From NCBI GenBank assembly GCA_014925825.1, contig JACGCK010000012.1, positions 558,001 to 622,000 on the forward strand: a DNA stretch of 64,000 nucleotides, read 5' to 3'. The notes under the pieces were generated by a model. That model saw nothing but the letters and a program-made list of their open reading frames with translations. It was not told the DNA's origin and did not search any database. The number at the start of each line of letters is the position of its first letter. Within the stretch, counting starts at the first letter, position 1. Source of the stretch: Pholiota molesta. Taxonomy: Eukaryota > Basidiomycota > Agaricomycetes > Agaricales > Strophariaceae. Positions 47,577 to 59,300 of the stretch are shown here, piece by piece. A program made the position numbers and the translations under genes.

Positions 47577-47965
47577 TCGTCACAGAAGCCTGTCACGCAG
47601 CCACGCTGGCGATCACAGCACCTTGGCAGCACCTTCCCTTGTCCATCATCAACAGGATTGTCGCTCTTCTGACCGATTCCATCTCCCATCGTTCATCCGA
47701 TATCTCATCTGAGGGAAACTGCGACTCTTCTCCCTTTGCCTTCTCCCTCCTAATTCACGTCAAGTCACTCAAGTCCAATTTTTTTTTGATGAATCCTCAT
47801 AACTGATGTCGTTCGCCGGTGAATCATTTTGCGAGGTATTGTGCGATGAGCCCTGACAGCTGTGGCCGTTGGATACGAAGGTGAGCCCAAATTTTTAGCA
47901 TGCTCTGCATACATATAATCTTAAATCAAGCAGGTACAATCTGTCCCATCACCTCATCGTCGAAA

Positions 47966-49338
47966 ATGCCTCGTATTTCATTTGTTGCCGCTACACCACC
48001 TCCAAGCCAGGCTCCTGTTCATCGTTATGGTCAGCTGAAGGCAAGGATGAGCCAGGCCTTGAACCTCACGACTTACGATCCATCTGCTCCTGGATGTATT
48101 CGTGAAATCAATTTGTAAGTCTATATCTCCAATTTCTGGCAGCAATTCTGCATGTCTGATTACACCCTACAGCCCCGCTACCCCAATGGGCCAACCGATC
48201 GCACCAAATCGCCTGTGGCGGATGACTCTTACTCATGATATCCCTGTCTTTTACTGTTTTCACCACCTCCGTGCGCGTATTTTTGTCGTCCGAGGCAAGG
48301 GTCCCAATGCTGGTATGACTCATATAGCCTGCCACTTTTCGATCGCAAGCTTGCAATGTACCTATTGGAGTAAGCCATTAGCCTTTATCTACGTCTATCA
48401 TCGTCTAACTCAACTCCCAAGTTTCGGTTGATGCTGTAGCTGCCGGCTACGAACAAGGATTGAACCTTCAACAATATATCATGCGTTTTGGTAAGTCAAT
48501 GTTGACTGATCTATTTTATTCTGTGCATACTTATATTTGTGTGATAGCATCTTCGTCTTTTGACGAACTTCCTATGAGCTCGCAGAGCAACCATCTCTCC
48601 TCCGATGGTCCTGACGTTCAAAGCAACAACAAATCTGATAAAGGTGTGCATATTTCTCGTTAGTCTCCTTTCCTATTGCTTACTGCCTTCTTAGGTCTTT
48701 CGAGTCCGGCAATCAACATCGAGTCTCGCATTGATGAAAAGGATACTGATTTAGCAGCTGGTATGTATTTCTTCATAATATTAATTGTATTGTCATGGTC
48801 CTAACTATCATTATATAGCGATTGCTGAATCCCTCAAATCCCTCGACCGCACTCAGCCAACAACCCCGGAACCTCCTTCGCACACCATGGCGCCCAGGAA
48901 AGGGAAAGGCAAACAAGTGGTTAGAAAAGGACACATTCGTATTTTGTGTACGTCCTTTCCTCTCTTTTTTTTCCCATATTCTTACTTATTATGTTTCTAG
49001 CCACACCGCCGCCATCTGATTATCCGTCGCCAAAGCAAAAAGGGTCCTCTGCACCATCGTTCTCGCGTCTGCAGCTTCCGTCTCCCGACAATGCCTACTA
49101 CACGGATGCCCTTCAGCTTCGTCGTGGCGAATCATCAACCGGAGTTCCATTCACGCCCATACCACCACGCCCGGCACCACCTCGTGGTTACTTCCTCACT
49201 GTCCTTGATCTGATCAGTGAAGATGCTGGAGTTCCTCCTGATGTATTCTGGGGTCTATTTACCCTTTGCCGTGGTTGTAATCGAATCATGACAGCCGACT
49301 TAATTCACATTCATGCCTGCAATTTGACTGATCTTTAA
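47966..49338 (+). CDS. MULE accessory protein: UIM-like motif and C-terminal Cys/His motif
   Basis: A second gene inside the MULE; I recognise no family. The ATG at 47966 gives MPRISFVAATPPPSQAPVHR. About six short introns follow, with exons reading MGQPIAPNRLWRMTLTHDI, FHHLRARIFVVRGKGPNA, VSVDAVAAGYEQGLNLQQYI, an acidic/Ser-rich section, then DTDLAAAIAESLKSLDR. That segment fits the ubiquitin-interacting motif pattern (Leu, two residues, Ala-Ile, two residues, Ser-Leu). A basic patch follows (RKGKGKQVVRKG). The C-terminus PPDVFWGLFTLCRGC and IHIHACNLTDL gives CxxC, then HxHxxC, a possible zinc knuckle. About 360 aa. The introns near 48315-48420 can be joined in more than one way. A role as transposition cofactor is inferred from position only. 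Confidence 0.65.
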
Positions 49339-49423
49339 GTGATATATTTGTAATGACAACGTAGTAGGCTTTTGGTCTGCAATAAAACAATTTTTTGGAC
49401 AAGATATACATTGATTTGAGTAT

Positions 49424-52400
49424 TTAGAAAATACCGTATGACTTTTTTCTTTTTTGCTTCGATTCTGGAGAAGGGGGTAGCAATTGGCGCTTGGAGCCTT
49501 GGTGCTGCGTCGTCGCTGGAATTAAAGATGAGACTTCTTGCTCGTTTTCGACAGAAGTTGTGGCCGAAATGGGATGATGAGGTGGTTTATTGAGACGTAT
49601 GCTCAACATAGCTATCGCATCTCTGAGTTCTTGAATATGGGGATCTTGATTATCCGTGGTAACGAAGTCTGACTCTTGCAAAAGCGAAGATATGTTGTGT
49701 AAGGATGGTATAATTCTTGTAATGTGGTGTTGAAGACGTTGGTCAATCTGAAACGAAATTGCCGTGTGGTTGGCAATAGAGATATCAGGTGTGTGGATAC
49801 GAGGTAGATGCTCCGGCTCATGTTCGGATTCTGAATCTGCGTCCGAGTCAGATGAAGTGCAGAAGTCATCGACATTGTCCAGGTGATTTGAATCACCGGC
49901 AATATGTTGAAAGAGTGATTGATCACTAAGTGAATCAGAGAGATTTTGTTGTTGAAGTGGATGGGTGGGTGGCTCCAAGGGAGGCTTTGCTGAGGACAGG
50001 AGTATGTTATGGGTAAGCGTGGATGGAGGCATTGAAGTAGGATTTCCTATATGACTGTTATTGATTGCACCCGAGATGTTTGCGATAGCTGATGCACAAG
50101 CATGGGTCGTTACAGACACTTCAAAGTGAGGACCATACCATGCTCTGTTCCGTAGGAGAATCTCTCTGGCCTCAAGATATGATTTTGGGAAAGTATACTC
50201 CGGGAAAGGTAACTTCGGGTGTCCGATGGCCAAAACAAGGAAACGGAGTGCGCGCAGATGTTTACATGCTCCACCAAATTTTAACCAATCAAGACAAGTA
50301 CATGTCGCAGATCCTGAAGGATGCATGGTAAGCCAGTAGCGAAGGTGCAAAGGATTATGGATCTCTTCATTGGATGCTGCACATGTTGCCCAGATTTCGT
50401 AAGGACGAGAACTCGTTATGAGATTCACTCGACTTGGGGATGCCGCCAAGATTTGTTTCGCTTTTAGGTCGCGTGGGCGATCATCAGAAAACCATGCAAG
50501 AATTTCTGCAGAACCCGACGTGCTCTTAGGAGCTTGTTGCTGAGTTTGTACACAGAGACGAGCATCGGATTCACCAATTGTCTGAAATCGTGTCTGAACC
50601 CAAGCCTCGTAATGTGTTTTCATTCGACGTTGAGCAAAGAGTTCCGGCAGGATTTTAAGTGCCAAATAATGGATGAAGACGTCAAAACGCAGCCGATTTC
50701 CTGAGCGCTGCCATCGTGGAATGTATTTTCGTTTAAGAACTGCGTTGAAGGATTCCAAATGATTTGTCGTTGGAATGACACCTTCCACTGGCCGAGAGAG
50801 AACAATGGCAGCTTGGTCACGGCCAGATTGGGACCACGAAGCCCACAGTGATTTTTCAAGCCAGGTGTTTCGCAGATAAGCAAGATAAAGGAGGGATGCG
50901 CTCCCATGTTTAGCCGCTGCAGGAGTTGTTTCAATAATGGTCGATATAGATTTTTGTTCTTGAGAAACAAGATTTGAGGCTTCATCATATGTCGTCGTTG
51001 CGAGTAAACTGAAAAGAAATACAAGTACCATTAGTCAGACCTATACCAGACTATGAAAGCGGAAATCTGACAGTGAGATCGGACCATAACATACCTTTTC
51101 TCAAGACCATGAATGCGATTAATGATGTGCTCGCGCCAAAATCCTTGAGCCAACGATCCGGCATCTTCAGGAATAGAGGACTGACTGCCTTTCATGGGAA
51201 ATAACGTCTTTCTCTTGTTCGTCCAGCATTGTCGGACATGAAAACGACACAGGAGAAGAACAATTTTCGGCCAAACACGTAAGAGTGCAGCCCTTTCCTT
51301 CGTGTCCGTGTCAGTTATTGCGACGCTAGGACAAAACAAAGAATGATTTCGAGTACCGAGATGTACTTTCCATTGCGATAAAAGCTCGTCGAGGATATCT
51401 GTATTATAACCTGCTTGTGTCGCTCGATTTCCTGCAGGTGCCGAGAACAAGAGAAGAGAAAGAGGGACACCATGATTTTTTTCGTCCACCCCCATAGCGA
51501 TAAAGAGGAGAAGTCGGGTAGAGCATACACCAAATGTTCCATCAAGAATAATCTGGCTATTGTGGCCATACTTCCAGGCAGCATCATCCATTTCCTTCGT
51601 TGAGATGCATACCTTGAGACGATCACCACTTTCAGCACGAGCGCGATAATAAAAAATTGCTCGTGCCAATTCTGGCTTGAAGCTACGATGATTTGGGTCC
51701 AGCCAGTTGTCAAGATTGTATTCAGGTGCTATAGTTATGTCAATTCCGTTCTGACGATTATGAGCACGGTAAAGGGCGGCAAAATCACTTTGCAGTAATT
51801 CAAAGCGGTGATTGGATTTCAATGGGTTGAACAGATGTTGATCGTTATATGCCTTCTGCTGCATTAACTCGATGTTCCTCATCTGTACAGCAGTAATACT
51901 ATCCATTAAATTGTTAGTAGCTATCAAGTTTTCTAACTAATCAGTACATACCTTGCGCCTGACGATAACTGATCTAACGCCACCTGAACAACATGCGGAT
52001 GAAGCGGAATAGCAGGCCGGCGAGCAAGAAGCGCCTTTTGACATTCAGTATTGTGTTCCAGGACTCCAATTAGACGCTTGATCTCCCCAGTATCACGGAC
52101 GAAGGTAATATCGGCATGCCCAAGGCAGCCGCAATAGTCATAGGGTGCACGACGCTCCCAAGGGATATTGTGCTGAGGCATTTCTGCTGTCTTAGACTGC
52201 GCGCGTTGATGATGGATGACTTGGCGTGCTTCGGTATTATATCCACAAACACTTCAATAGATATCATTATTCAAAACCAGTCGTTGATTCAAAAGTTCAT
52301 CTATAGTCAATTACCATTGTAATAGCAGTCTGACGACATCTCCAGCTTTACTTCCCCACGAATTACGCCATACAATGCTCCATTTACTCTCTAATTGCTC

Positions 52401-52727
52401 TCGATTGGCAGAGTCGAGGCCGTGTTGAATCAGGAGTGCTTGCGCAATGCCTTGACTAGCCATGTCCGGGCCAAAAGTCCGTCGTGTCACTGAGATGGCA
52501 TGATCGTTGTACAGTGCTTCGATTGCTGAAGTTTGTGAACTACACAGTGATAGTTTGCTGATTGGTACCTTTGTAGTGGGTTATCAATCACAAACTTTAA
52601 AATAAGAGAGCGAAATACAGACCTTGGTACTATCACGACGACTATCCCAGCCTCTTGATTGAATAGGCAGAGGCTCTTCAGAAGGACTGTTGTTGAGAAG
52701 AAAACCAACAGTATGTCGTCTAGACAT
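49424..52727 (-). CDS. MULE transposase (DDE plus SWIM zinc finger)
   Basis: Catalyses excision and insertion of the element in the nucleus. The ATG at 52727 gives MSRRHTVGFLLNNSPSEEPL. Exons join in frame (for example 52623-52727, then a 54-nt intron, then VPISKLSLCSS). An N-terminal Cys/His region reads CVCGYNTEARQVIHHQ and YDYCGCLGHADITFV. The catalytic core has Asp in ILDGTFGVC (codon at 51541-51543), Asp in VAITDTDTKERAAL (near 51310), CRFHVRQCW (CxxH) and Glu in TTNHLESFNAVLKRKY (50753-50755). The SWIM finger reads CTCLDWLKFGGACKHLRAL. A Ser-rich tail ends in a basic stretch (KQKRKKS). About 1,050 aa. The exon joints at 51031 and 51927 restore the frame exactly, so the gene looks intact. 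Confidence 0.92.
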
Positions 52728-53632
52728 TGAGACGAGAACCAAGTCTGAAAGCGACAGAGTTAAACCCAAGCCTAAGAATGGATTCAGAAAGCTATAGCAC
52801 GTAGTCCTAGAGTGATAGAATAGGGTAGAGCAGCGAAGAGGCTCGACAAGGCATATTAGGCTAATGAAATCAAATGCGAGAGTACAGAGTTGGTATCCGT
52901 ATAACCGTATCCATATCCCAGATTCGACACTTCATTGGCTCACTCCAACTTCCATCAGACGAGTCTATCGCTGTGAGGATCCAGGAACCTTGAAAAATTT
53001 TCACCGGGCTCTGCCAACGTCAAATTGCTGTTAATACGTCTGCGGAAGGCGGAACTTGACACCAATACCTTGGAGATACGATGCAAAGCCGCGGTTTGAG
53101 GCTTCAAATTTGAAGAAAAGACCCGTTTTCTAAATAATGTCAATAATCAGAGTGGTAGATACATTCCATGTACATTGACCATATTTTTGACGGAGAAATT
53201 TTCTCAAATATTGGCATTGAAGTTTTTGGTCGAGCGAGCACCAGAGTTCTGGCCAGACTTGGAGCAGACGAAGCCTAGACAAATTTTTAATCATGGGCCC
53301 TACAGATTTTGATAGACAACTCACTGTACCATGACATCTATTGCCTTCTCCTTGCGAATTGCACAAGTGAATCACCTCGTTGACATGCAAACTGCAGACT
53401 GGGAATTGACAGACATTTAATACGGGGTTGTAACTTCAGTGTGGGTCAATTTTAGAAGACACACCTGCTATACAGCTTTGTAGGATCTTGTTTGAAGGAC
53501 CCGCATCTCTTAGATCTTTATGGATTGGCAGTAGGTGTTGAGGAGATGGATTTTCGATGGATTGTGTCAATGGGTTGTCAACGGGAAATGAACCTCGTCG
53601 TTCGTGATGGTATTCAAACTCCGACAGAATGG

Positions 53633-53660
53633 CGTCATTCTGTGGGTCGGCTGTATGCTC
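53633..53660 (-). repeat. MULE right terminal inverted repeat
   Basis: Read on the minus strand it begins GAGCATACAGCCGACCCACA, matching the left end at 25 of 28 positions. It abuts the second copy of the 9-bp target. Confidence 0.88.
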
Positions 53661-53669
53661 ATTTTATTG
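53661..53669. repeat. Target-site duplication, copy 2 (ATTTTATTG), shared by two elements
   Basis: This copy is at once the right flank of the MULE and the left flank of the 651-bp inverted-repeat element. Confidence 0.85.
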
Positions 53670-54320
53670 TAGACCGGTGGCCGGCCTCTCTATGAACAAA
53701 GCTCGATAGAGAGACCGGACTTTCTGAGTTTAAATCCCTATGCCGCGCATTTCCCACGAGTAACGTCCGAAAGTGGATGTTTACGCAGAATTTGACCTCC
53801 CCTAACTATTCACGTGGTCTAAGTCACAGGTGTGACCCCGTAAATAGTACGATTCTGCTGCAAGTGCTGTGGTAAATGTCTCTCAAAAATTAGGATTCAT
53901 AGAGCTTAAATAGTGACACTACTCATATGTGGAACATCAGAGCCCAGAAGCTAGTATTTGGAAGTACATCTGCATTGTAATGTACCATTCTGGCTTAGAG
54001 CCTGCTTTTGCTAATATTTTCATCTGATTTCTGATATATGAAATGTTTCTAGTCCAGAAATGCATAGAACAGCTATTTGGGATGCATTGTTTCCACCAAA
54101 GCGTTGGTCAGAGAGTTGAAGGGAAGTGGCGAACCCGGCTTTTCGACACTGCTTGATAAGAGCGCGTCACTCCATTAGGGGCGGTCAGAATCAACGTAGC
54201 CGGATTTGGCCTTCTCTGCCAAATTCCCGTGGGAAATGCGCGCTACAGGGATTCAAACTCAGAAATACCGGCCTGTCTATCGACAGATTTATCTTCATAG
54301 GCAGGTCGGACATCGGCCTA
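53670..54320. mobile_element. Non-autonomous inverted-repeat element (MULE-type MITE)
   Basis: A 651-bp element whose two ends are long, diverged inverted repeats (about 53670-53825 and 54165-54320). Reading inward, the ends start TAGACCGGTGGCCGG and TAGGCCGATGTCCGA. They share CTATGAA, GATAGA, TTTCTGAGTTT, AATCCCT and CGCGCATTTCCCACG. The 9-mer ATTTTATTG abuts both outer ends (53661-53669 and 54321-54329). No protein-coding gene is inside. The TIRs are unrelated to those of the neighbouring MULE. The 9-bp duplication suggests a Mutator-type transposase from another family moved it. The shared block contains a TTTGAATCCC-like sequence, reminiscent of a tRNA B box, but no tRNA fold was found. 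Confidence 0.82.
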
Positions 54321-54329
54321 ATTTTATTG
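54321..54329. repeat. Target-site duplication, copy 3 (ATTTTATTG)
   Basis: Abuts the right end of the 651-bp element. Removing both elements and two copies predicts the empty site CAGATCGTG-ATTTTATTG-GTCAGTCCG. Confidence 0.82.
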
Positions 54330-54427
54330 GTCAGTCCGAAACCACTTGCGGTTCGACCAGGAAAGTGCGTTCATCATCTCGTTTTCATCGATGTTTCTTA
54401 TTCATATCCTAAAGACCCGCAGTTTCG

Positions 54428-55199
54428 ATGGATTCAGTAGTATTGGAAACAAGTTTGGGTGACATCCAGCTAGAATTATACTGGAATCATGCCCCCAAAG
54501 TGCGTTCTCTCTGATTGCGCCGTTCCCTTGGGATTTGAATGATAGGAATATTTCGCAGACATGCAGGAACTTCGCAGAGCTCGCGAAGCGAGGATACTAT
54601 AATGGCGTTGTATTCCATCGAATTATATCGGTCAGTACAAGCCGCCAATCTCACCACCGCACATATGTAAACTGCGTCATATTACCTTTAGGATTTCATG
54701 ATCCAAGGTGGAGACCCGACGGGAACAGGCAGAGGAGGAACTAGTATCTATGGCCAGAAGTTGTACGCCCGCATCCTTTCCTCTATCATTAGAAAGCGCG
54801 ATTGATTTGGACTTTTTCTTCCCGTCAGTGAAGATGAGCTGCATCAGGAATTGCGATTCACAGGAGCAGGTATACTTGCTATGGCAAACTCAGGTCCAAA
54901 TACCAACGGTTAGCACCTAAACCATGCGTGTTTACTAAAACTCTGACTCTAACGTGTGGTCCAGGATCTCAGTTCTTCATTACTCTGGGTCCCACTCCCT
55001 ACCTTGATAACAAACACACGATATTTGGACGCGTCAGCTCTGGCATGCGAGTCGTCCAGCGTTTGGGCTCTGTTGCAGTCGACCCACAGGACCGGTACGT
55101 TTATTCACAGCCCATATCCTAACATCGACGCGACTAGCTCTAATCTTCCACCGCAGCCCACGCGAAGACGTCAAAATACACAAAGCCCGAGTTGTCTGA
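54428..55199 (+). CDS. Peptidyl-prolyl cis-trans isomerase, PPIL1-type cyclophilin
   Basis: A small nuclear cyclophilin; PPIL1 is part of the spliceosome, where it binds SKIP. The ATG at 54428 gives [24 protein letters not shown], then across an intron [20 protein letters not shown] and RIIS. The next exons are [20 protein letters not shown] (with the FMIQGG catalytic strand), [40 protein letters not shown] and [20 protein letters not shown]. It ends [11 protein letters not shown] at 55199. Length about 160 aa, as in the family. Four to five introns; joints are in frame. Its ATG is only 99 bp from the transposon boundary. Confidence 0.93.
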
Positions 55200-56347
55200 A
55201 TCATAGAAGGGCCCACACCATTGGGCAGCCGTTCGTGAGGACTATCTTCCTGGTGGGCAGCAGTCCGTGACGCCGTGAGGACCATCTTTCGGATGCGGGT
55301 GCTCCTCGCATTGTCACTTGACTGCTCTTTCTACGCCTGAGCGCATCCGTCACCACCAAATGTCGCTGTGATAACAAAATTATTTTTGCAATTGAATGCG
55401 GGGCGCAAATTTGAACTCCCTGCACTTCTTGGCGTATAGTCCCCGACATAGGCCCCGTCCTGGAATACGAAGTCGCTCCGCCATGCGGCTCCGACGCTAG
55501 TCTCTGCCAACCATCTGTCAACGCTCCTTCTCGCAACGTAAGTATGTAAGGCTGTTGGTCGGTCTTCAGAGCTCGAAACCGACACTACGAAGTTTATTCT
55601 CGGGTTGTTCCGATTACCTTTCGTCAGGTGTCCCAAGTAACCCATAATTTCTCAAGCCTCAGGTTCTAGTTGGTTGTGCACATCGCGTTGTGGAATCAAA
55701 GTTGCCCAATCTGATCAGCAACCTTAAGGGAAAGTATCTTAACATGTTCCAAATTTATGTTTTAAAGGCCCCTTCTAAAGTTGGGAAGGAAAATTTTGGA
55801 TACTAGGATTTTCGCGTCGGAAGCGCGGGGATCCTGCGTTGGTCGTGCAATGAGATGCAATGTGGCTGTCAACCAATCCGTCAATTTAGCTTTAAATGAA
55901 TGACATTGAATCGCAAGGAATCTCTATGTCGTTGCGTGCGTGTTACCGGTCGAGATTCAAATATATTTACCATTGGACAGCACTATTTGGAGGACTCAGG
56001 AGTATCTCATTCCATCCATTGCAAGTCTATGGAGTACAAATGTGTCCGGTGCGTTTAGTAGTGATACTATGGGAATTCCGACTCTTTAATTAATGCGCGT
56101 TGAACTGTCCGAGCGCTCGCGTGAGGCCGAATAATACCCAGTAAGAAAATCGTTATCTGTGATGCATACGAAAACAGTTACACTTGGGAGATAAAGTAAC
56201 AGAGAGAGCGAGACAGCGGAGAGTGAGGGTATTACGCTTGATAGCGGGTTACAGAGTGCAATGCGGCGTCCGAACACCAAAGAAGTAGCGACGATAGGCT
56301 GAGACCAATACGGAAGAAATTGTCCGATGCAGAAAGTCATGGAATGT
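55200..56347. other. Convergent intergenic region, no gene recognised
   Basis: About 1.15 kb between the cyclophilin and the Cdc4-like gene. No domain seen. It presumably includes both 3' UTRs. Confidence 0.45.
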
Positions 56348-59300
56348 TCATCGCCTTCGCGAGAGGTGATGCGGTCGTATTCGTGGCCGGGTGGGCGTTT
56401 CGTCATTGTTGGGCAATTGCCTCATTGGTGCCGCCCCACTTGCACCGTTCGCCACCGAAGAAGAACCTGCGACATTGAGCTGAAGGTTATTCGTCCGGCG
56501 CGATCCCGTCGACGGCACGCTGCCTTCCTTTCCGGATCGGCCAAATTGCCATGGTCGCGTAGCAGTATGCGTAGAAGTCGTCACGGCTGCGGTGGGCGCC
56601 CATCTGGACGCATCCACGCCTTCCGGGTCCATTCCACTGGAAATAGACTCTGCGATGTCCACATCTCCATCTGCGGGGGTCCGACCAAGTCCGGTACCGT
56701 TATGGTCAAATTCGATTTCCACGACAGAGTCGGTCTCGGAGGCGACGAGATCCTGGTCCATCGCGTCGACGTCGGCTTGCTCCTGTTCATCGTCTTCGTC
56801 GTCCTTGGGCCTGGATCCAGGGTCATTCGAGTCGTCACCTTCACTGTCACTGAAGATGTCTTCGTCGTAGAGGCCATTTGGAGGCTCTCCTATCCATTCG
56901 TCGTCGCTCTCGTCCCCAAAATCCCATACATCAAGGACCGTGACGTCGCTCCGATTGCTGGCGGCGACACACCACCTCCCTTCGAACACCACCTGCCAAA
57001 CACCAGTAATACCCGTGAGAAGGTCTCTGACGATGCTGCCGTCTCTGATGTTCCACATCTTGAGATTCCCATCGGATCCGCTGAGCACCTTGAACTCATC
57101 ATGCTGAAAACAAGTGATGGCGCCTGTATGGGCGGCCAGAGTGTGCCGAAGCTCTCCACTGTCAGGGTCCCAAATCCGAAGCGTTGAATCGGCCGCTGCG
57201 GAAACAAGATGCGAGGGTGACAACCCCAAAAGCCCGACGAGGGAAGTATGGCCGGTGAGGGTATGCAGACATTCCCCATTCTGAATGTTCCACACTCGTA
57301 CAGTCCCATCCATCGACCCCGAACAAGCTTGATTGCGGCTGAGATCAAGAACCACACTATAGACTGTTCAAGAAACAGACAGGAATAGCCAATCCATTAG
57401 TGTCTGAGATAACGCCAAACAAGGACTGTCTCCGACCTTTCTGCGAATGTCCACGCAAGACATGTTTGCATTCTCCAGTAATGATATCCCAGATTCGAAC
57501 GTTGCAATCATAGCTCCCAGACACGAGCGTTCTCCCTCTGGCAGCCAATGCCCGTACAGCGTGATCGTGTCCAGCTAAATGTAGCTTATGATACGGATTT
57601 TCGCCGGCATCCTGAATTGGATTGAATAGGTTTAAGGTGCGATAGCGACTAAATAGAGCAGTACTCACGCAAACTTCAGCGGGATCGACATCATGGTTCT
57701 CCTCCGACTCAAGGCCGAAACACCTAAATTCTTCTTCTCCGGGACGCGGCAGTGTCCATACTCGTAATGAATGGTCGCGGCTTCCTGTGACGATGAGGGG
57801 TCGTTTAGGCCACTTCTCTTTGGTGATAACGCCATCCTTCTCCACTTCGATCATTTCGGGTTTCACGATGGAAAGGCATCGAACAGTGCTTGTATGCCCA
57901 CCGAAAACATGTGTGCACCTTCCCGTGGACAGATCCCAAAGCCGAACAGTACGGTCTGTGGACCCACTGACAAGCGTGTCTTTACAGGCAGCCAAAGCCC
58001 ACACACCGCCATCGTGCCCTTGAAGAGAGCGCAGGAGCTCGCCCGTTACAGGGGAATAGACGTGGATAGAGTGATCATCGGAGGCTGAGATGATACGGCC
58101 GTGAGAGAAGATGAGACATGTGACTACGGATGAGCCGTGCGCGGGGAAGGATATATGCTTCGGTTCAGGGTTGTTTACCCATCGTGTATGCGTTAGATGT
58201 CTTGATTTGAAGAGCATTTTGTAGGGATGTGGTAGGGAAAGAGTGGCGGGGATGGTGCTCTGGTTCCGTTGTTCGTGTCGCCTACGGGCATAGATGGAAT
58301 TGGCGAATGACGCTTCGGAATCTCCTCCGAACCAGATCTTGGTACTCTTGAGCAAGTCACGCCACAATACGGGGTCGGTGTCGATAATATTTCTCCATGA
58401 TCTCGAAACGCGGGATGCTCGCACTACCGCTGAAAAAGGGAGGAAACTCAGTATATGGGACACCAGTTCCGGAGGAAGGAGTGTCAGGAAGTCGCGTGCA
58501 AGAGTTGGCGTTAGAACTGAGTGGAGAGTCCGTAATACAGGTAATGGAGAGTGGCGGAGAAGTGTCAACAAGAAATGACTTTGCAAGGGTGGTGGAAGAC
58601 TGGTGAAGTGAGAGAGCAGAGTGGGCAAGGTGAGAAGAGTGGTAAGAGCAAGATCGGGCTGAACGGGTGCCTGGGGTAGCGGTGACGACGTTCCGCTGGG
58701 CGGCGCGGATGGCCATATTGATTCTGGCGGAGGAGATCCATGAGGAGATGGCAATGGCGAAGGGGGTGCCGCCGCGTTGACGGTGGATATTTGCGGAAGG
58801 GTCGCTGGCCTGGCTTTCTTCCTTGGCGGTGAGATTGCGGCACCTGAGCCTGAGGGGACCTCGATGCCTTCCATTAAATCGTCCGAGTTAAGCGAGCGCT
58901 TCTTCCCGTATCTCTCAACAGCTTCTGCGAGGCCGACAACAGGCGCGTCCTGGAATCCCTCATCCGGCCGCAGCATCCGCCACCCTACGCCCGAAGCGAC
59001 CTCCTGTTCCTCCTGCATGTCTTCATCGCCGATTTCGCCGTCTCGGAAGGTGGCGCGTGCGCCATTCGGAAAGACGAGGGGGAAATGCCGCAGTGATTGT
59101 GGTAGACTGGCATGCAGCAGCGGATAATTCTTGGGGTCCCTCGGCGACGAGGGCGGCGGAAGGGGTGGCAGCTGAATTGGCGCGTATGTTGTCGTCGTGG
59201 TCGTCGTAGTCGTTACCCTGGGGCAGATCTGCGAGTCAGCCACACGAAACGGGAAGATGGACGCTACCCACACTGTTGTGTTCACTGAAGGTCGTAATAT

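Larger units (their letters stand above)
47549..53660. mobile_element. Complete Mutator-like element (MULE) with two convergent genes
   Basis: A 6,112-bp DNA transposon. The ends are inverted repeats of 28 bp matching at 25 positions (47549-47576 and 53633-53660), starting GAGC at both ends. ATTTTATTG flanks both sides exactly. Inside are two genes transcribed toward each other with stops 85 bp apart: an accessory gene (47966-49338, plus) and the transposase (49424-52727, minus). Both can be read without frame breaks, so the element may be active. The layout resembles maize MuDR (convergent mudrA and mudrB) and the two-gene Mutyl element of Yarrowia. The TIRs are short for the superfamily. 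Confidence 0.9.

Noticed and set aside
53492..53695. 67-codon plus-strand frame at the MULE right end
   Set aside because: It crosses the TIR and target duplication, has no domain and no gene context.
53721..53760. tRNA or SINE suggested by a B-box-like sequence
   Set aside because: No A box, acceptor stem or cloverleaf could be drawn; the block is part of the element's terminal repeats.
56327..57187. 286-codon plus-strand frame
   Set aside because: Antisense of the WD40 and acidic tail exons of the Cdc4-like gene.
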